DNA of 38,935 bases, from positions 1-38,935 of the forward strand of contig JAPKAM010000013.1 of assembly GCA_028825265.1 (NCBI GenBank). Reading direction: 5' to 3'. The notes beneath the pieces were generated by a model. It had not been told where the DNA came from, searched no databases, and was given only the letters and a program-made list of their open reading frames with translations. This DNA is from Planctomycetota bacterium (GTDB taxonomy: Bacteria; Planctomycetota; UBA8108; UBA1146). Every line of letters starts with the position of its first letter. Position 1 is the stretch's first letter. The position numbers and the translations under genes were made by a program. Below are positions 16,806 through 24,771 of this stretch, piece by piece.

Positions 16806-17720
16806 ATGGACTCTTTCCTGAAACACCTGGAGACCGAACGAAATCTGAGCCCGGAAACTCTCCGCGCTTACCGCAAGGACCTCGAGCAACTCCGTGACTT
16901 CTTCGAGGTCAAGGATCTGGCACAGATTGCCGGCCGGGATACTGTCGAAGTTCGGCGTTGGTTGGCCCACTTCGCCGAAGTCGGATATTCGAGAAGCACG
17001 GTGGCGAGAAAACTCGCGTCGATCCGTGGTTTCTTCCGCTTCCTGCTGGGTCAAGGTCGGTTCGAAGGGCGCTGCGCGTTCCTCGAACTGAGTACGCCGC
17101 GGGTGCCCCGCGCCCTACCCCACTTCCTCACCGTTCAAGAAGTCTTGCGCCTGCTCGACCAACCGGAGACCAACACGTACCGCGGGCTGAGAGATCGAGC
17201 CATCCTCGAGGTCCTCTACAGCACAGGCCTCAGGGTCAGTGAACTGGTCGCTCTGAACTGGCAACACATCGACGGACCGGCGCGTCTGGTTCGAGCCTTC
17301 GGCAAGGGACGCAAGGAGCGCATCGTGCCCGTCGGTGAGCATGCTCTGACCGCACTGTTCAGTTACCAGGATGAGATCCCTTCCCGCTGGCAACCTGAAG
17401 ATGGAAACTGGAGTGCACTTCCGGTGCTGTTGAATCGCTTCGGTGATCGCATCTCCGATCGATCGATCCGCAAGATCCTCGACCGATACGTCGGCAAGGC
17501 GGGTCTCGACAGTCGCACCAGTCCCCACACCTTACGTCACTCTTATGCGACTCACCTGCTCGACCGGGGTGCCAATCTGCGGCAGGTGCAGGAGTTGCTC
17601 GGCCACAAACATCTGGCCACCACGCAGGTCTATAACCACCTCAGCAGCGAGAAGATCTCCGAGAGGCACCGTTCCGACCACCCCCACAGCAAACTGCCTG
17701 AGGGGGAACCGACCCGCTGA
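16806..17720 (+). CDS. xerC: Tyrosine recombinase XerC/XerD
   Basis: 304 aa, the standard length. The N-terminal SAM-like core-binding domain (1-85; LSPETLRAYRKDLEQLRDF) and the C-terminal catalytic domain are intact. The catalytic set is complete: R143 (STGLRVSEL), K167 (GKGRKER), H241 and R244 (HTLRHSYATH), H267 (LLGHKHLATTQ) and the nucleophile Y276 (VYNH). Xer recombinases resolve chromosome dimers at dif beside FtsK. XerC versus XerD cannot be told from this sequence alone, and some bacteria have a single Xer. The gene is followed by tRNA-Thr. No integrase-type neighbours were seen, so a housekeeping role is likelier than an element integrase. Confidence 0.9.
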   Translation: MDSFLKHLETERNLSPETLRAYRKDLEQLRDFFEVKDLAQIAGRDTVEVRRWLAHFAEVGYSRSTVARKLASIRGFFRFLLGQGRFEGRCAFLELSTPRVPRALPHFLTVQEVLRLLDQPETNTYRGLRDRAILEVLYSTGLRVSELVALNWQHIDGPARLVRAFGKGRKERIVPVGEHALTALFSYQDEIPSRWQPEDGNWSALPVLLNRFGDRISDRSIRKILDRYVGKAGLDSRTSPHTLRHSYATHLLDRGANLRQVQELLGHKHLATTQVYNHLSSEKISERHRSDHPHSKLPEGEPTR

Positions 17721-17776
17721 GGCCAGACCAGGATCAGGGTCACCTCCAGAGGTTGATTTCTTGTTCCGAGGGTCGA

Positions 17777-17805
17777 TTGCCGCCTCGTCGGGATGTCGCT
17801 ATCCT
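17777..17805 (+). promoter_or_regulatory. Promoter of tRNA-Thr
   Basis: TTGCCG (17777-17782), 17-bp spacer, TATCCT (17800-17805). The transcription start would be near 17812, about 26 nt before the mature tRNA 5' end. Confidence 0.55.
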
Positions 17806-17837
17806 CCCTTCTCAGGCCCACGTTCAACAAAATCCGG

Positions 17838-17913
17838 GCTGGCGTAGCTCAGTTGGTAGAGCACAGCTTTCGTAAAGCTGAGGTCATGGGTTCGACTCCC
17901 GTCGCCAGCTCCA
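17838..17913 (+). tRNA. tRNA-Thr (anticodon CGT)
   Basis: 76 nt with perfect 7-bp acceptor GCTGGCG/CGCCAGC, D-arm TAGCTCAGTTGGTAGAGC, anticodon stem CAGCT/AGCTG with loop TTCGTAA (anticodon CGT), T-arm GGTTCGACTCC, discriminator T and encoded CCA (17911-17913). Confidence 0.97.
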
Positions 17914-17922
17914 ATGAACCTC

Positions 17923-17960
17923 AAGATCTCGTGGACCAACGGGTCCACGGGATCTTTTAT
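17923..17960 (+). terminator. Strong intrinsic terminator after tRNA-Thr
   Basis: A 15-bp stem (17923-17937 with 17942-17956, one G-U pair), a 4-nt AACG loop, then TTTTAT. It begins 10 nt after the tRNA CCA. Confidence 0.92.
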
Positions 17961-18026
17961 TCATGTTGTGACACTCTCTTATTGCTGCCTGGTGCAAATC
18001 CCCGCTCGAAGTTTTCTAATCGCACC

Positions 18027-18055
18027 TCGATCACACCATTTCGAAACACTACAAT
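18027..18055 (+). promoter_or_regulatory. Candidate promoter of the first dockerin gene
   Basis: TCGATC, 17-bp spacer, TACAAT (18050-18055). The -10 matches consensus at five of six positions; the -35 is weak. It lies between the tRNA-Thr terminator and the start codon at 18112. Confidence 0.35.
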
Positions 18056-18111
18056 GGCGGGGCCTGTCCAGTTGAACCATCGTGGTCAAATACGACCTCA
18101 AAAGGGAATCC

Positions 18112-20532
18112 ATGTATTATTTTGCACCACGGGTCTCGGAGATCCTTTCACTTGTTGTCACCTCCTTACTGCTGGTCTTCTCGGCCCCCCTGGGCGCCCA
18201 GTGTGATCCCGGCGGCGGCCTCGGAGGCACCGGTGCGGATGTGATCGTCGGCGAGTTGACCGGCACCCAGAGTTACGGCACGGCAGGTGGCTATTACGCC
18301 TATTCGGTGGGAACCACCTCTTGCAACATCGGCACCGAAGAATTGCTCTGGATCGCGAACACCAACCAGCACCCGGTGATCGGCCAAAACATGTTCCGTC
18401 TCAAAGACGGAGTGCTCGAACAAATCGGCATGAGTTGGCTCAAGCACGGATTCACGGCTTTGCAAGGAAACACCTGTGGTTGCGGATGCACATCTTCCGG
18501 CACCGGATCACGTCTAGGTGTCGGCTGCTCCGATCCCTACGGAGCCAGTTTGAATGGCAGCCAGGGGAGCCTCGGCGCACGGTCCGAGGTGACGGACCCG
18601 GCCCACGGCGGATTCATCTATCCGCAGATCCTCGATCCAGGAAACAATGACCTGACCTGGCGTCGCTTGCGGGTTCACGGAAGTGATCTGGATCCGGCGA
18701 TCAATAGTGCAGCGCAGTACTTCATCGAGGGACATTACGTGACCCCCGACGACTCTGCCGCAGGCAACCATCACAACAACACCAGTTACCGTCAGGTCTC
18801 GGTCTCCCCCTCGACTTCCAATCATGCCATCACCTTTCTTGGATCGACCCAGCGGCAGCAGCCGGGCATCCAGGCGTGGCAGGACAACGATCCGACTGTG
18901 ACGCTGGTCGACATCTCGGATGGAGCCGATGGACTGCTGATCCTCGGATACAAGGTCATCCAGTTGAATGCCAACTTGTGGCGTTACGAATATGCACTCT
19001 ACAACATGGACTCGACTCGCTCGGTTCGCAGTTTCTCCTTGCCTCTACTGGGTGTGATCGCCAGCGATGTGGGCTTCCGCGATGTCGAGTACCACAGTAC
19101 CGAGGTCTACGACGGAACCGACTGGGCGATGTCCACCTCCAACGGAGAAATCAACTGGTCGACTCAGACCTTCGCCCAGAACCCCAACGCCAACGCACTG
19201 CGCTGGGGAACGATGTACAACTTCCGTTTCGTGACCACCTCGCCACCCACCGCGGCCAACGCAACGCTCGGTCTGTTCCAACCCGGAGCCGGCAACACGC
19301 TGCTGGTGCCGACCGTCGCTCCAATGGTCGGCAATCTCGATTGCAACAATAACGGCATTCCAGATGCGGATGAGATCGCCAGCGGTGCATCCGATTGCGA
19401 TGGAAATGGCTTGCTCGATGAATGTCAGGAAGACTGTGACCTCGACGGAGTTGCAGACGCCTGTGAACTGATCAATGGCGCACTCGATTGCGACGGGAAT
19501 TTCATCCCCGACACTTGCCAGATCTCCTCAGGTGCAGCGGATTGCGACTTCGATGGAGTACTCGACAGTTGTGAACTCGACCTGGGAACCGCAACGGACT
19601 GTGATCTCGATGGATCTATCGACAGTTGCCAGATCTCGGCGAATCCCGCCACCGACTGCGATGGCAACGGAGTTCTCGATGTCTGTGAGGCCGCCGGGAT
19701 CTTCTCCTATGTCGACAACGTCTCTCCTCCAGCACCGATCGCCGACAATCTGCCGACAGTGATCCGGATCATCGCGGTGGATCAGGCGGGACTGGTCAAC
19801 GATCTCGATGTGGCTCTGGCCTTGACTCACACCTGGATCGGCGACCTCGCCATCTCGGTGACCAATCCTTCAGGCACCAGCGTCAACTTGCACAGCCAGA
19901 CTGGCGGATCTTCCGATGACATCAACACCATCTACGACGACGATGGTAATCCTGGAACCAGTTCTCCCGCCTCGCCGTTGTCGGCTTTCGATGGAGTCAG
20001 CGGGCTCGGCAACTGGGCCCTTTCCATCTCGGATAATGCCGGAGGAGATTCAGGTTCCCTTTTGACCTGGGGACTCGACATCTCCATCGCCGGAGCGGGA
20101 ATCCCCGACTGTGATGGCAACGGCATTCACGACGACTGTGAGATCGATGCCGCAACCGACTGTAATCTCAACGGTGTCCTCGATGCGTGTGATCTCGCTT
20201 CCGGGACCAGCACCGACAACAATGGCGATGGCACTCCCGATGAGTGTGGTGGAGGCGGTGGCGTCACCTACATCCGTGGTGACACCAACATCGATGGCAG
20301 CCACGATGTCAGCGATGCCGTCAATACTCTCGGCTTCCTCTTCAACGGATCAACGGTCACCTGCCTGGCAGCACTCGATGATAATGGGGATAACCAGGTC
20401 GACGTTTCCGATGTGGTTCACCTGATCGGATACATGTTCGCAGGTGGTCCCGAACCGACGGCTCCATTCCCCGGTTGTGGTCCCGATGGTCCCGGCGGGC
20501 TCGGATGTACTTCGTTCAGCGGTTGTCCCTGA
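18112..20532 (+). CDS. Secreted protein with thrombospondin-type-3-like repeats, P-domain and dockerin-like end
   Basis: 806 aa. The start at 18112 is chosen over an in-frame GTG ten codons upstream because AAGGGA lies 6 nt before it and a signal peptide follows (ending APLGAQ). An N-terminal region of about 400 residues, rich in Cys and Gly (NTCGCGCTSSGTGSRLGVGC), is not a family I can name. From about 415 come seven Ca-binding thrombospondin-type-3-like units (DCNNNGIPDADEI, DCDGNGLLDEC, DLDGVADAC and so on). They are followed by a proprotein-convertase P-like beta domain (THTWIGDLAISVTNPSGTSV, LGNWALSISDNAGGDSGSL), two more Ca-binding units and a dockerin-like pair (RGDTNIDGSHDVSDAV, DDNGDNQVDVSDVVHLI). 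The protein ends in SFSGCP. It is probably an exported, calcium-stabilised surface or matrix protein. Confidence 0.85.
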   Translation: MYYFAPRVSEILSLVVTSLLLVFSAPLGAQCDPGGGLGGTGADVIVGELTGTQSYGTAGGYYAYSVGTTSCNIGTEELLWIANTNQHPVIGQNMFRLKDGVLEQIGMSWLKHGFTALQGNTCGCGCTSSGTGSRLGVGCSDPYGASLNGSQGSLGARSEVTDPAHGGFIYPQILDPGNNDLTWRRLRVHGSDLDPAINSAAQYFIEGHYVTPDDSAAGNHHNNTSYRQVSVSPSTSNHAITFLGSTQRQQPGIQAWQDNDPTVTLVDISDGADGLLILGYKVIQLNANLWRYEYALYNMDSTRSVRSFSLPLLGVIASDVGFRDVEYHSTEVYDGTDWAMSTSNGEINWSTQTFAQNPNANALRWGTMYNFRFVTTSPPTAANATLGLFQPGAGNTLLVPTVAPMVGNLDCNNNGIPDADEIASGASDCDGNGLLDECQEDCDLDGVADACELINGALDCDGNFIPDTCQISSGAADCDFDGVLDSCELDLGTATDCDLDGSIDSCQISANPATDCDGNGVLDVCEAAGIFSYVDNVSPPAPIADNLPTVIRIIAVDQAGLVNDLDVALALTHTWIGDLAISVTNPSGTSVNLHSQTGGSSDDINTIYDDDGNPGTSSPASPLSAFDGVSGLGNWALSISDNAGGDSGSLLTWGLDISIAGAGIPDCDGNGIHDDCEIDAATDCNLNGVLDACDLASGTSTDNNGDGTPDECGGGGGVTYIRGDTNIDGSHDVSDAVNTLGFLFNGSTVTCLAALDDNGDNQVDVSDVVHLIGYMFAGGPEPTAPFPGCGPDGPGGLGCTSFSGCP

Positions 20533-20731
20533 TCGAATCAACCGCAGGAACATCGGAGCGATCGGTCGTGACAGGCTGAATCGCCATTCGAGGATAGGAG
20601 GCTCCTCTCCCCCGAGAATGGGCTTCCAGGAGTATTCCCAGATCAACTCTTGAATCCTGGTCGATTCACGGGAAAATAGTCGATGGCTCTGATCATCATT
20701 CATCCAGGCTGTTCCACACCGAGGAGGTGTC

Positions 20732-23146
20732 GTGACCCGTTTTCACCAATTACTCCAGCTCTCCCTATCGTCGATCCTGCTCTCCCTATCGTCGATCCTG
20801 GCCACTCCCTTACTGGCCCAGGATCCAGCCATCTTGACCAGCATCTCCAGTCCCCTCGATGACCATCACTACCTGTTGCTGGATGCCAGCGACTGGACCA
20901 CTGCCGAGGCTCGCGCCAACAGTTGGGGAGGCAACCTCGTGGCGGTCGGAGATGTGGTGGAGATGGAATTCATCGAGGAGAACTTCAGTACCTTTGACGG
21001 CACCGGCCGGCGCCTGTGGTTGGGTCTCAACGACATTGCTGTCGAGGGCGTCTACGAGTGGAGTAACGGTGAACCGCTGGTGTACACCAACTGGAATGTA
21101 GGGGAGCCCAACAACTCCAACAACGAGGACATGGGCCACACCCTCGCGACCACTCCATTTCTGTGGAACGACATCAGCGAGATCAACAACAATGTTAGTA
21201 CCTTCGGCCTCGTCGAACTGGAGCCGTGTGGGATCAGCGCACCTGACGCTCTGGAAGCGACCTCCGTCGGTCCCGATATCACCCTAGTGTTCACCAACAA
21301 TGGTCCCTACACCGATACTTTTGAAATCTGGCGTGACGGTGTCTTCTACCAGGATATTGCCGATCCCGCCGCCACCAGTTGGACCGACCTCAATCTTTGC
21401 CAGGGGGTCTACTCCTATCTGATCGTGGTCTCTGACGGAGCCTGTTTCGATTTCTCCGACCGAACTGAAGTCCCCCATGGATTTGAAATCTACGGCAGTC
21501 TCGACACGCCACTGGCGATTCCCAACAGCACTCCGACGGGAGTCACCTCGGTGATCAACATCACGGACAACTTCCTGATCCAGGATGTCGACATCGAGAT
21601 CCATATCACTCACACCTGGACTCGAGAAGTGGGGATCGACCTGATGCACCCATCGGCGACGATGGTGACCCTGAAGCAGTTCGTCGTCGGATCTCCTAGT
21701 GATGTGAATCACATTCACACCGTCTTTGATGATCAGGGAATCCCCTTCGACGAGGATCAGATTCCGCTCTACCTCCACATGCAACCGCAGGGGCCTGGCA
21801 CCCTCGCCGATCTTGCAGGCCTTCCCATCGATGGTGACTGGCGTCTGACAGTGACGGACTACACTGGAGGCGAGTTTGGCGATCTCGAAACTTGGGCCAT
21901 CCACCACCGCAGTGCCCCCCCCTGTCAAATCACTCCGCCACTCGCCTTTACGGCCGTCACCAATGGTAATGAAGTGACTCTCAGCTGGGATATCAACGGC
22001 AACATCTTCACCAGCATCGATGTCTATCGTGACGGACAACTCGCCGCGACCTTACCCGGAGGCGATCAGCAGTGGACCGATGTCCTTCCCGCGGGCCCCG
22101 CTGCTTACCAGTATCAGCTTCGCTGCTGGGACGACGCGGTCACCCCCTGCTGTGTCATCGATGGAAATGCCATCTGGGCGCTGATCAATGCCATCGATCT
22201 GGTGTGGGCCGCTGAAGGGAGTGGTGGTCAGATCGATTCGGCACTCGCCATCTCCGCTGCTCTGGTGGTCAATGGACTCGCACCGGCACTGATGACAGAC
22301 ATCCTCGATTGCGATTGCCTGCTCGATACACCGACCCTCGAGCGGGTCTGGGTGGCCTCGGGAACCTATCCCGATCACCATTGCTTGACGATTGCCGAGG
22401 GTCAGTTACTCGCAGATCTGATCGCCAATGGCATCGATGTGTACATCGAGGGTGGTGATGTGTGGGGATTTTGTGGCCAGACTCCTCTCGCAGACTATGA
22501 CGGCATCGGACTGGGAGTGGTCGACGGCGACGACTCGTTCCTGGAGATGATCGGGGATTCCTATGCCACGCTCAATCTGACCGGGATGGATGCCGCATAC
22601 AACCAGGACCAGGCGGCCAGCGACTGGACCGATCGACTGGTCACCGCAGATCCCCTCACGCCCGACCTAGCAGGAGCATCGAGCGGCTCCATCTGGGTCC
22701 AATCGGGCATCGGATACAGCACCGGCAACTTCTACGAAACCGATGACCCCTTTGGAGAGGTGATCGCGCAGTCGTGGGAGTTCGGTGGCTATGGCGCCGA
22801 GCAGGGTGTCCTGATGGGACTCTACCTCGATGCGCTGGGAGCCAGCAGCGGTCCGCCACAGGAACTGTTCCGCCGTGGTGATGTCAATGTCGATGGCGGT
22901 GTCAACATCGCCGATGCCATCCGCCTGCTCAACGCCCTGTTCGTGCCTGGAACTCCCCAGCCCGATTGCTACGACAGTGCCGACGTCAATGACGATGGTG
23001 CCGCGAACGTCGCGGATGCGGTTTTCCTGCTCAATGCACTGTTTGTACCAGGATCGGCAAATCCACCGGCGCCGGGAGCTCTCGACTGCGGAATCGATCC
23101 GACCGCTGACGCTTTTGATTGCGCTCTGTACCTCGGCTGTCCCTGA
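20732..23146 (+). CDS. Secreted C-type-lectin-like / P-domain / dockerin-like protein
   Basis: 804 aa. The start is GTG at 20732, with GAGGAGG about 6 nt upstream, followed by a signal peptide ending LLAQ. Residues about 45-170 form a C-type lectin fold: DWTTAEARANSWGGNLVAV, LWLGLND, the carbohydrate-site-like EPNNSNNED and WND. Then come a fibronectin-like segment, a P-like domain (THTWTREVGIDLMHPSATMV, IDGDWRLTVTDYTGGEFGDL), a second fibronectin-like segment, and a domain of about 220 residues (about 490-710) I cannot assign. The C-terminus has dockerin-like loops (RGDVNVDGGVNIADAIRLL, ADVNDDGAANVADAVFLL) and ends in YLGCP. Carbohydrate or surface binding is likely. It overlaps the next gene by 1 bp (TGATG). 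Confidence 0.86.
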   Translation: MTRFHQLLQLSLSSILLSLSSILATPLLAQDPAILTSISSPLDDHHYLLLDASDWTTAEARANSWGGNLVAVGDVVEMEFIEENFSTFDGTGRRLWLGLNDIAVEGVYEWSNGEPLVYTNWNVGEPNNSNNEDMGHTLATTPFLWNDISEINNNVSTFGLVELEPCGISAPDALEATSVGPDITLVFTNNGPYTDTFEIWRDGVFYQDIADPAATSWTDLNLCQGVYSYLIVVSDGACFDFSDRTEVPHGFEIYGSLDTPLAIPNSTPTGVTSVINITDNFLIQDVDIEIHITHTWTREVGIDLMHPSATMVTLKQFVVGSPSDVNHIHTVFDDQGIPFDEDQIPLYLHMQPQGPGTLADLAGLPIDGDWRLTVTDYTGGEFGDLETWAIHHRSAPPCQITPPLAFTAVTNGNEVTLSWDINGNIFTSIDVYRDGQLAATLPGGDQQWTDVLPAGPAAYQYQLRCWDDAVTPCCVIDGNAIWALINAIDLVWAAEGSGGQIDSALAISAALVVNGLAPALMTDILDCDCLLDTPTLERVWVASGTYPDHHCLTIAEGQLLADLIANGIDVYIEGGDVWGFCGQTPLADYDGIGLGVVDGDDSFLEMIGDSYATLNLTGMDAAYNQDQAASDWTDRLVTADPLTPDLAGASSGSIWVQSGIGYSTGNFYETDDPFGEVIAQSWEFGGYGAEQGVLMGLYLDALGASSGPPQELFRRGDVNVDGGVNIADAIRLLNALFVPGTPQPDCYDSADVNDDGAANVADAVFLLNALFVPGSANPPAPGALDCGIDPTADAFDCALYLGCP
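20759..20800 (+). repeat. Perfect 21-bp tandem duplication inside a signal peptide
   Basis: Positions 20759-20779 and 20780-20800 are identical. The duplication adds seven codons (LSLSSIL twice) to the hydrophobic core of the signal peptide of the lectin-like protein and keeps frame. Confidence 0.95.
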
Positions 23147-24750
23147 TGAAAAGCAGGATGGTCGACCACTGCCAGCACCCGAGGCGAACCATCGTTGGCA
23201 TTCTCGCATCGCTTGTGCTGCTCTGCTGCACCGTGATGTCCTCGGCTCAGGTGATCCTGCACAGCGATGAGATGGCCTCGTCTGGATCGAATACCTCGCA
23301 CAACATGGTTCGTGATAACGAGGGCGTGCTTCACTGTGTATCTCTGGAGCGAAATGCCGCCGACGAGATGGCTCTGATTGTCCAGAGTTCCTCGGATGGA
23401 GGTGCCACCTGGTGGACCCAGCCGCCCAATCTCAACGACGACGACAGTGGCCTGTTCGATCCGGATCCCGCCAGCCAGTGCTCGGTGGCCATCGACGACC
23501 AGGGGATCCTGCACGTACTCTGGGGTCGGTACAGCTACCCGTCGTACTTTCGGCAGTTTTACCGCCGCTTCGATCCCGCCACCGGCGACCGTTCCGACAT
23601 CATCGAGATCAGCACCATCACCGGTGCCCCACTCAATGCTCGCACCTCGGCGATGGACATCGTCATCGATGGCAACAACACGGTATGGATCTCGGGGCAC
23701 CACCCCTCCAGCTGGGTCGAGCACCTGCTGCGCAGCGATCAGCCCTACGCGGCAGATGATTCCTTCACCGACCTAGGGGCTTTCAGTCCCTCGGCCAGTG
23801 CCCAGAACACGCGTCTGGCGGTCGATGACAGCGGCCGCATCCATTGCAGTTTTTATCGCAACACCCCACCGGGGGTCTACGAGCACCGTATCTACGACCC
23901 GACCATCGGACCCGCGGGGGCCGCCGGCTGGCAGGCAGATCCCTTCGTGCTCGGCAATACCACCGGCAGCAATGACTACTTCGGCTGGCTCTCCAGCGAT
24001 GCGCTTGGAAATGTGCACAGTGCCTATGTCGTCGACGCCGCCTCCGGCTCGCCGCTGTGGAGTTTCCGCTACCGCAGGTGGGATGAAAGCAATGGCTGGA
24101 GTGACGAGACATCTCTGTTCGATGCCACCAGCGACCAGTTCACCGGAATCGCCAGCTACAAGATCTTCAACATCGGCTGTGATGAGACCTCGGGCACGGT
24201 CCATGCCGTGTACCGGGACCTCGCCAACGAAGGCTCTCTGGTGCTGGCACGGAAACTCGCCACATCTCCCGAGTTCGAGTTCGTCGAGCAGTTACAACCG
24301 ACCACACTCGGCCAACACGCCTACATCTATCCGACCATCCGAGGCTCGCTGTATCCCGCCTTCAACAACACATCCTTCGGCCTCGATATCACCTACCAGC
24401 TGCGCGAAAATCCGGGGGTCCCGCCCTATTCACTGATCTATCACGACGCTTCCGCTGGATCAGTGATTCGATTCATCCGTGGTGATGGCAACGAGGACGG
24501 CAGTTTCAATGTCGCGGACATCGTGTTCGGACTCAATGCGCTATTCGTGCCGGGAGGGGTATCTCCGAATTGCATCGAGAGTTGCGATATCAACGACGAT
24601 GCTAGTTTCAACATCGCAGACATGGTCTACGGATTGAATGCACTCTTTGTGCCCGGGTCTACGCCTCCGGATGCTCCCTACCCGACCTGCGGAGCCGACC
24701 CGCTCGCCAACACTCTCGACTGCCCGACCACCAGCGCTGCTTGCCCCTGA
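23146..24750 (+). CDS. Secreted sialidase-like beta-propeller protein with dockerin-like end
   Basis: 534 aa from the ATG at 23146, which shares one base with the stop of the preceding gene. A second ATG at 23158 is possible. The signal peptide is IVGILASLVLLCCTVMSSAQ. The body has BNR/sialidase-like propeller features (VQSSSDGGATWWTQPPN, VAIDDQGILHVLWGRYSY, LAVDDSGRIHCSFYR, DALGNVHSAYVVD), each blade carrying an Asp-x-x-Gly-x-h/H-x-x-h turn. I see no complete sialidase active site, so enzyme activity is not claimed. The C-terminus has dockerin-like loops (RGDGNEDGSFNVADIVFGL, CDINDDASFNIADMVYGL) and ends in SAACP. Confidence 0.82.
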   Translation: MKSRMVDHCQHPRRTIVGILASLVLLCCTVMSSAQVILHSDEMASSGSNTSHNMVRDNEGVLHCVSLERNAADEMALIVQSSSDGGATWWTQPPNLNDDDSGLFDPDPASQCSVAIDDQGILHVLWGRYSYPSYFRQFYRRFDPATGDRSDIIEISTITGAPLNARTSAMDIVIDGNNTVWISGHHPSSWVEHLLRSDQPYAADDSFTDLGAFSPSASAQNTRLAVDDSGRIHCSFYRNTPPGVYEHRIYDPTIGPAGAAGWQADPFVLGNTTGSNDYFGWLSSDALGNVHSAYVVDAASGSPLWSFRYRRWDESNGWSDETSLFDATSDQFTGIASYKIFNIGCDETSGTVHAVYRDLANEGSLVLARKLATSPEFEFVEQLQPTTLGQHAYIYPTIRGSLYPAFNNTSFGLDITYQLRENPGVPPYSLIYHDASAGSVIRFIRGDGNEDGSFNVADIVFGLNALFVPGGVSPNCIESCDINDDASFNIADMVYGLNALFVPGSTPPDAPYPTCGADPLANTLDCPTTSAACP

Positions 24751-24771
24751 CCCTCGCTATCCCCATCAGTA

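Noticed and set aside
16290-17054. 254-codon minus-strand open frame
   Set aside because: It is the complement of the small acidic protein and the start of the Xer gene, has no family resemblance and has no ribosome binding site.
16806-17913. Integrase plus tRNA as the end of an integrated genetic element
   Set aside because: The recombinase is a standard-length Xer, no repeat of the tRNA 3' end was found, and flanking genes are housekeeping.
23146-24750. Functional sialidase
   Set aside because: Propeller blades with BNR-like turns are visible, but no complete catalytic Arg/Tyr/Glu set could be identified.
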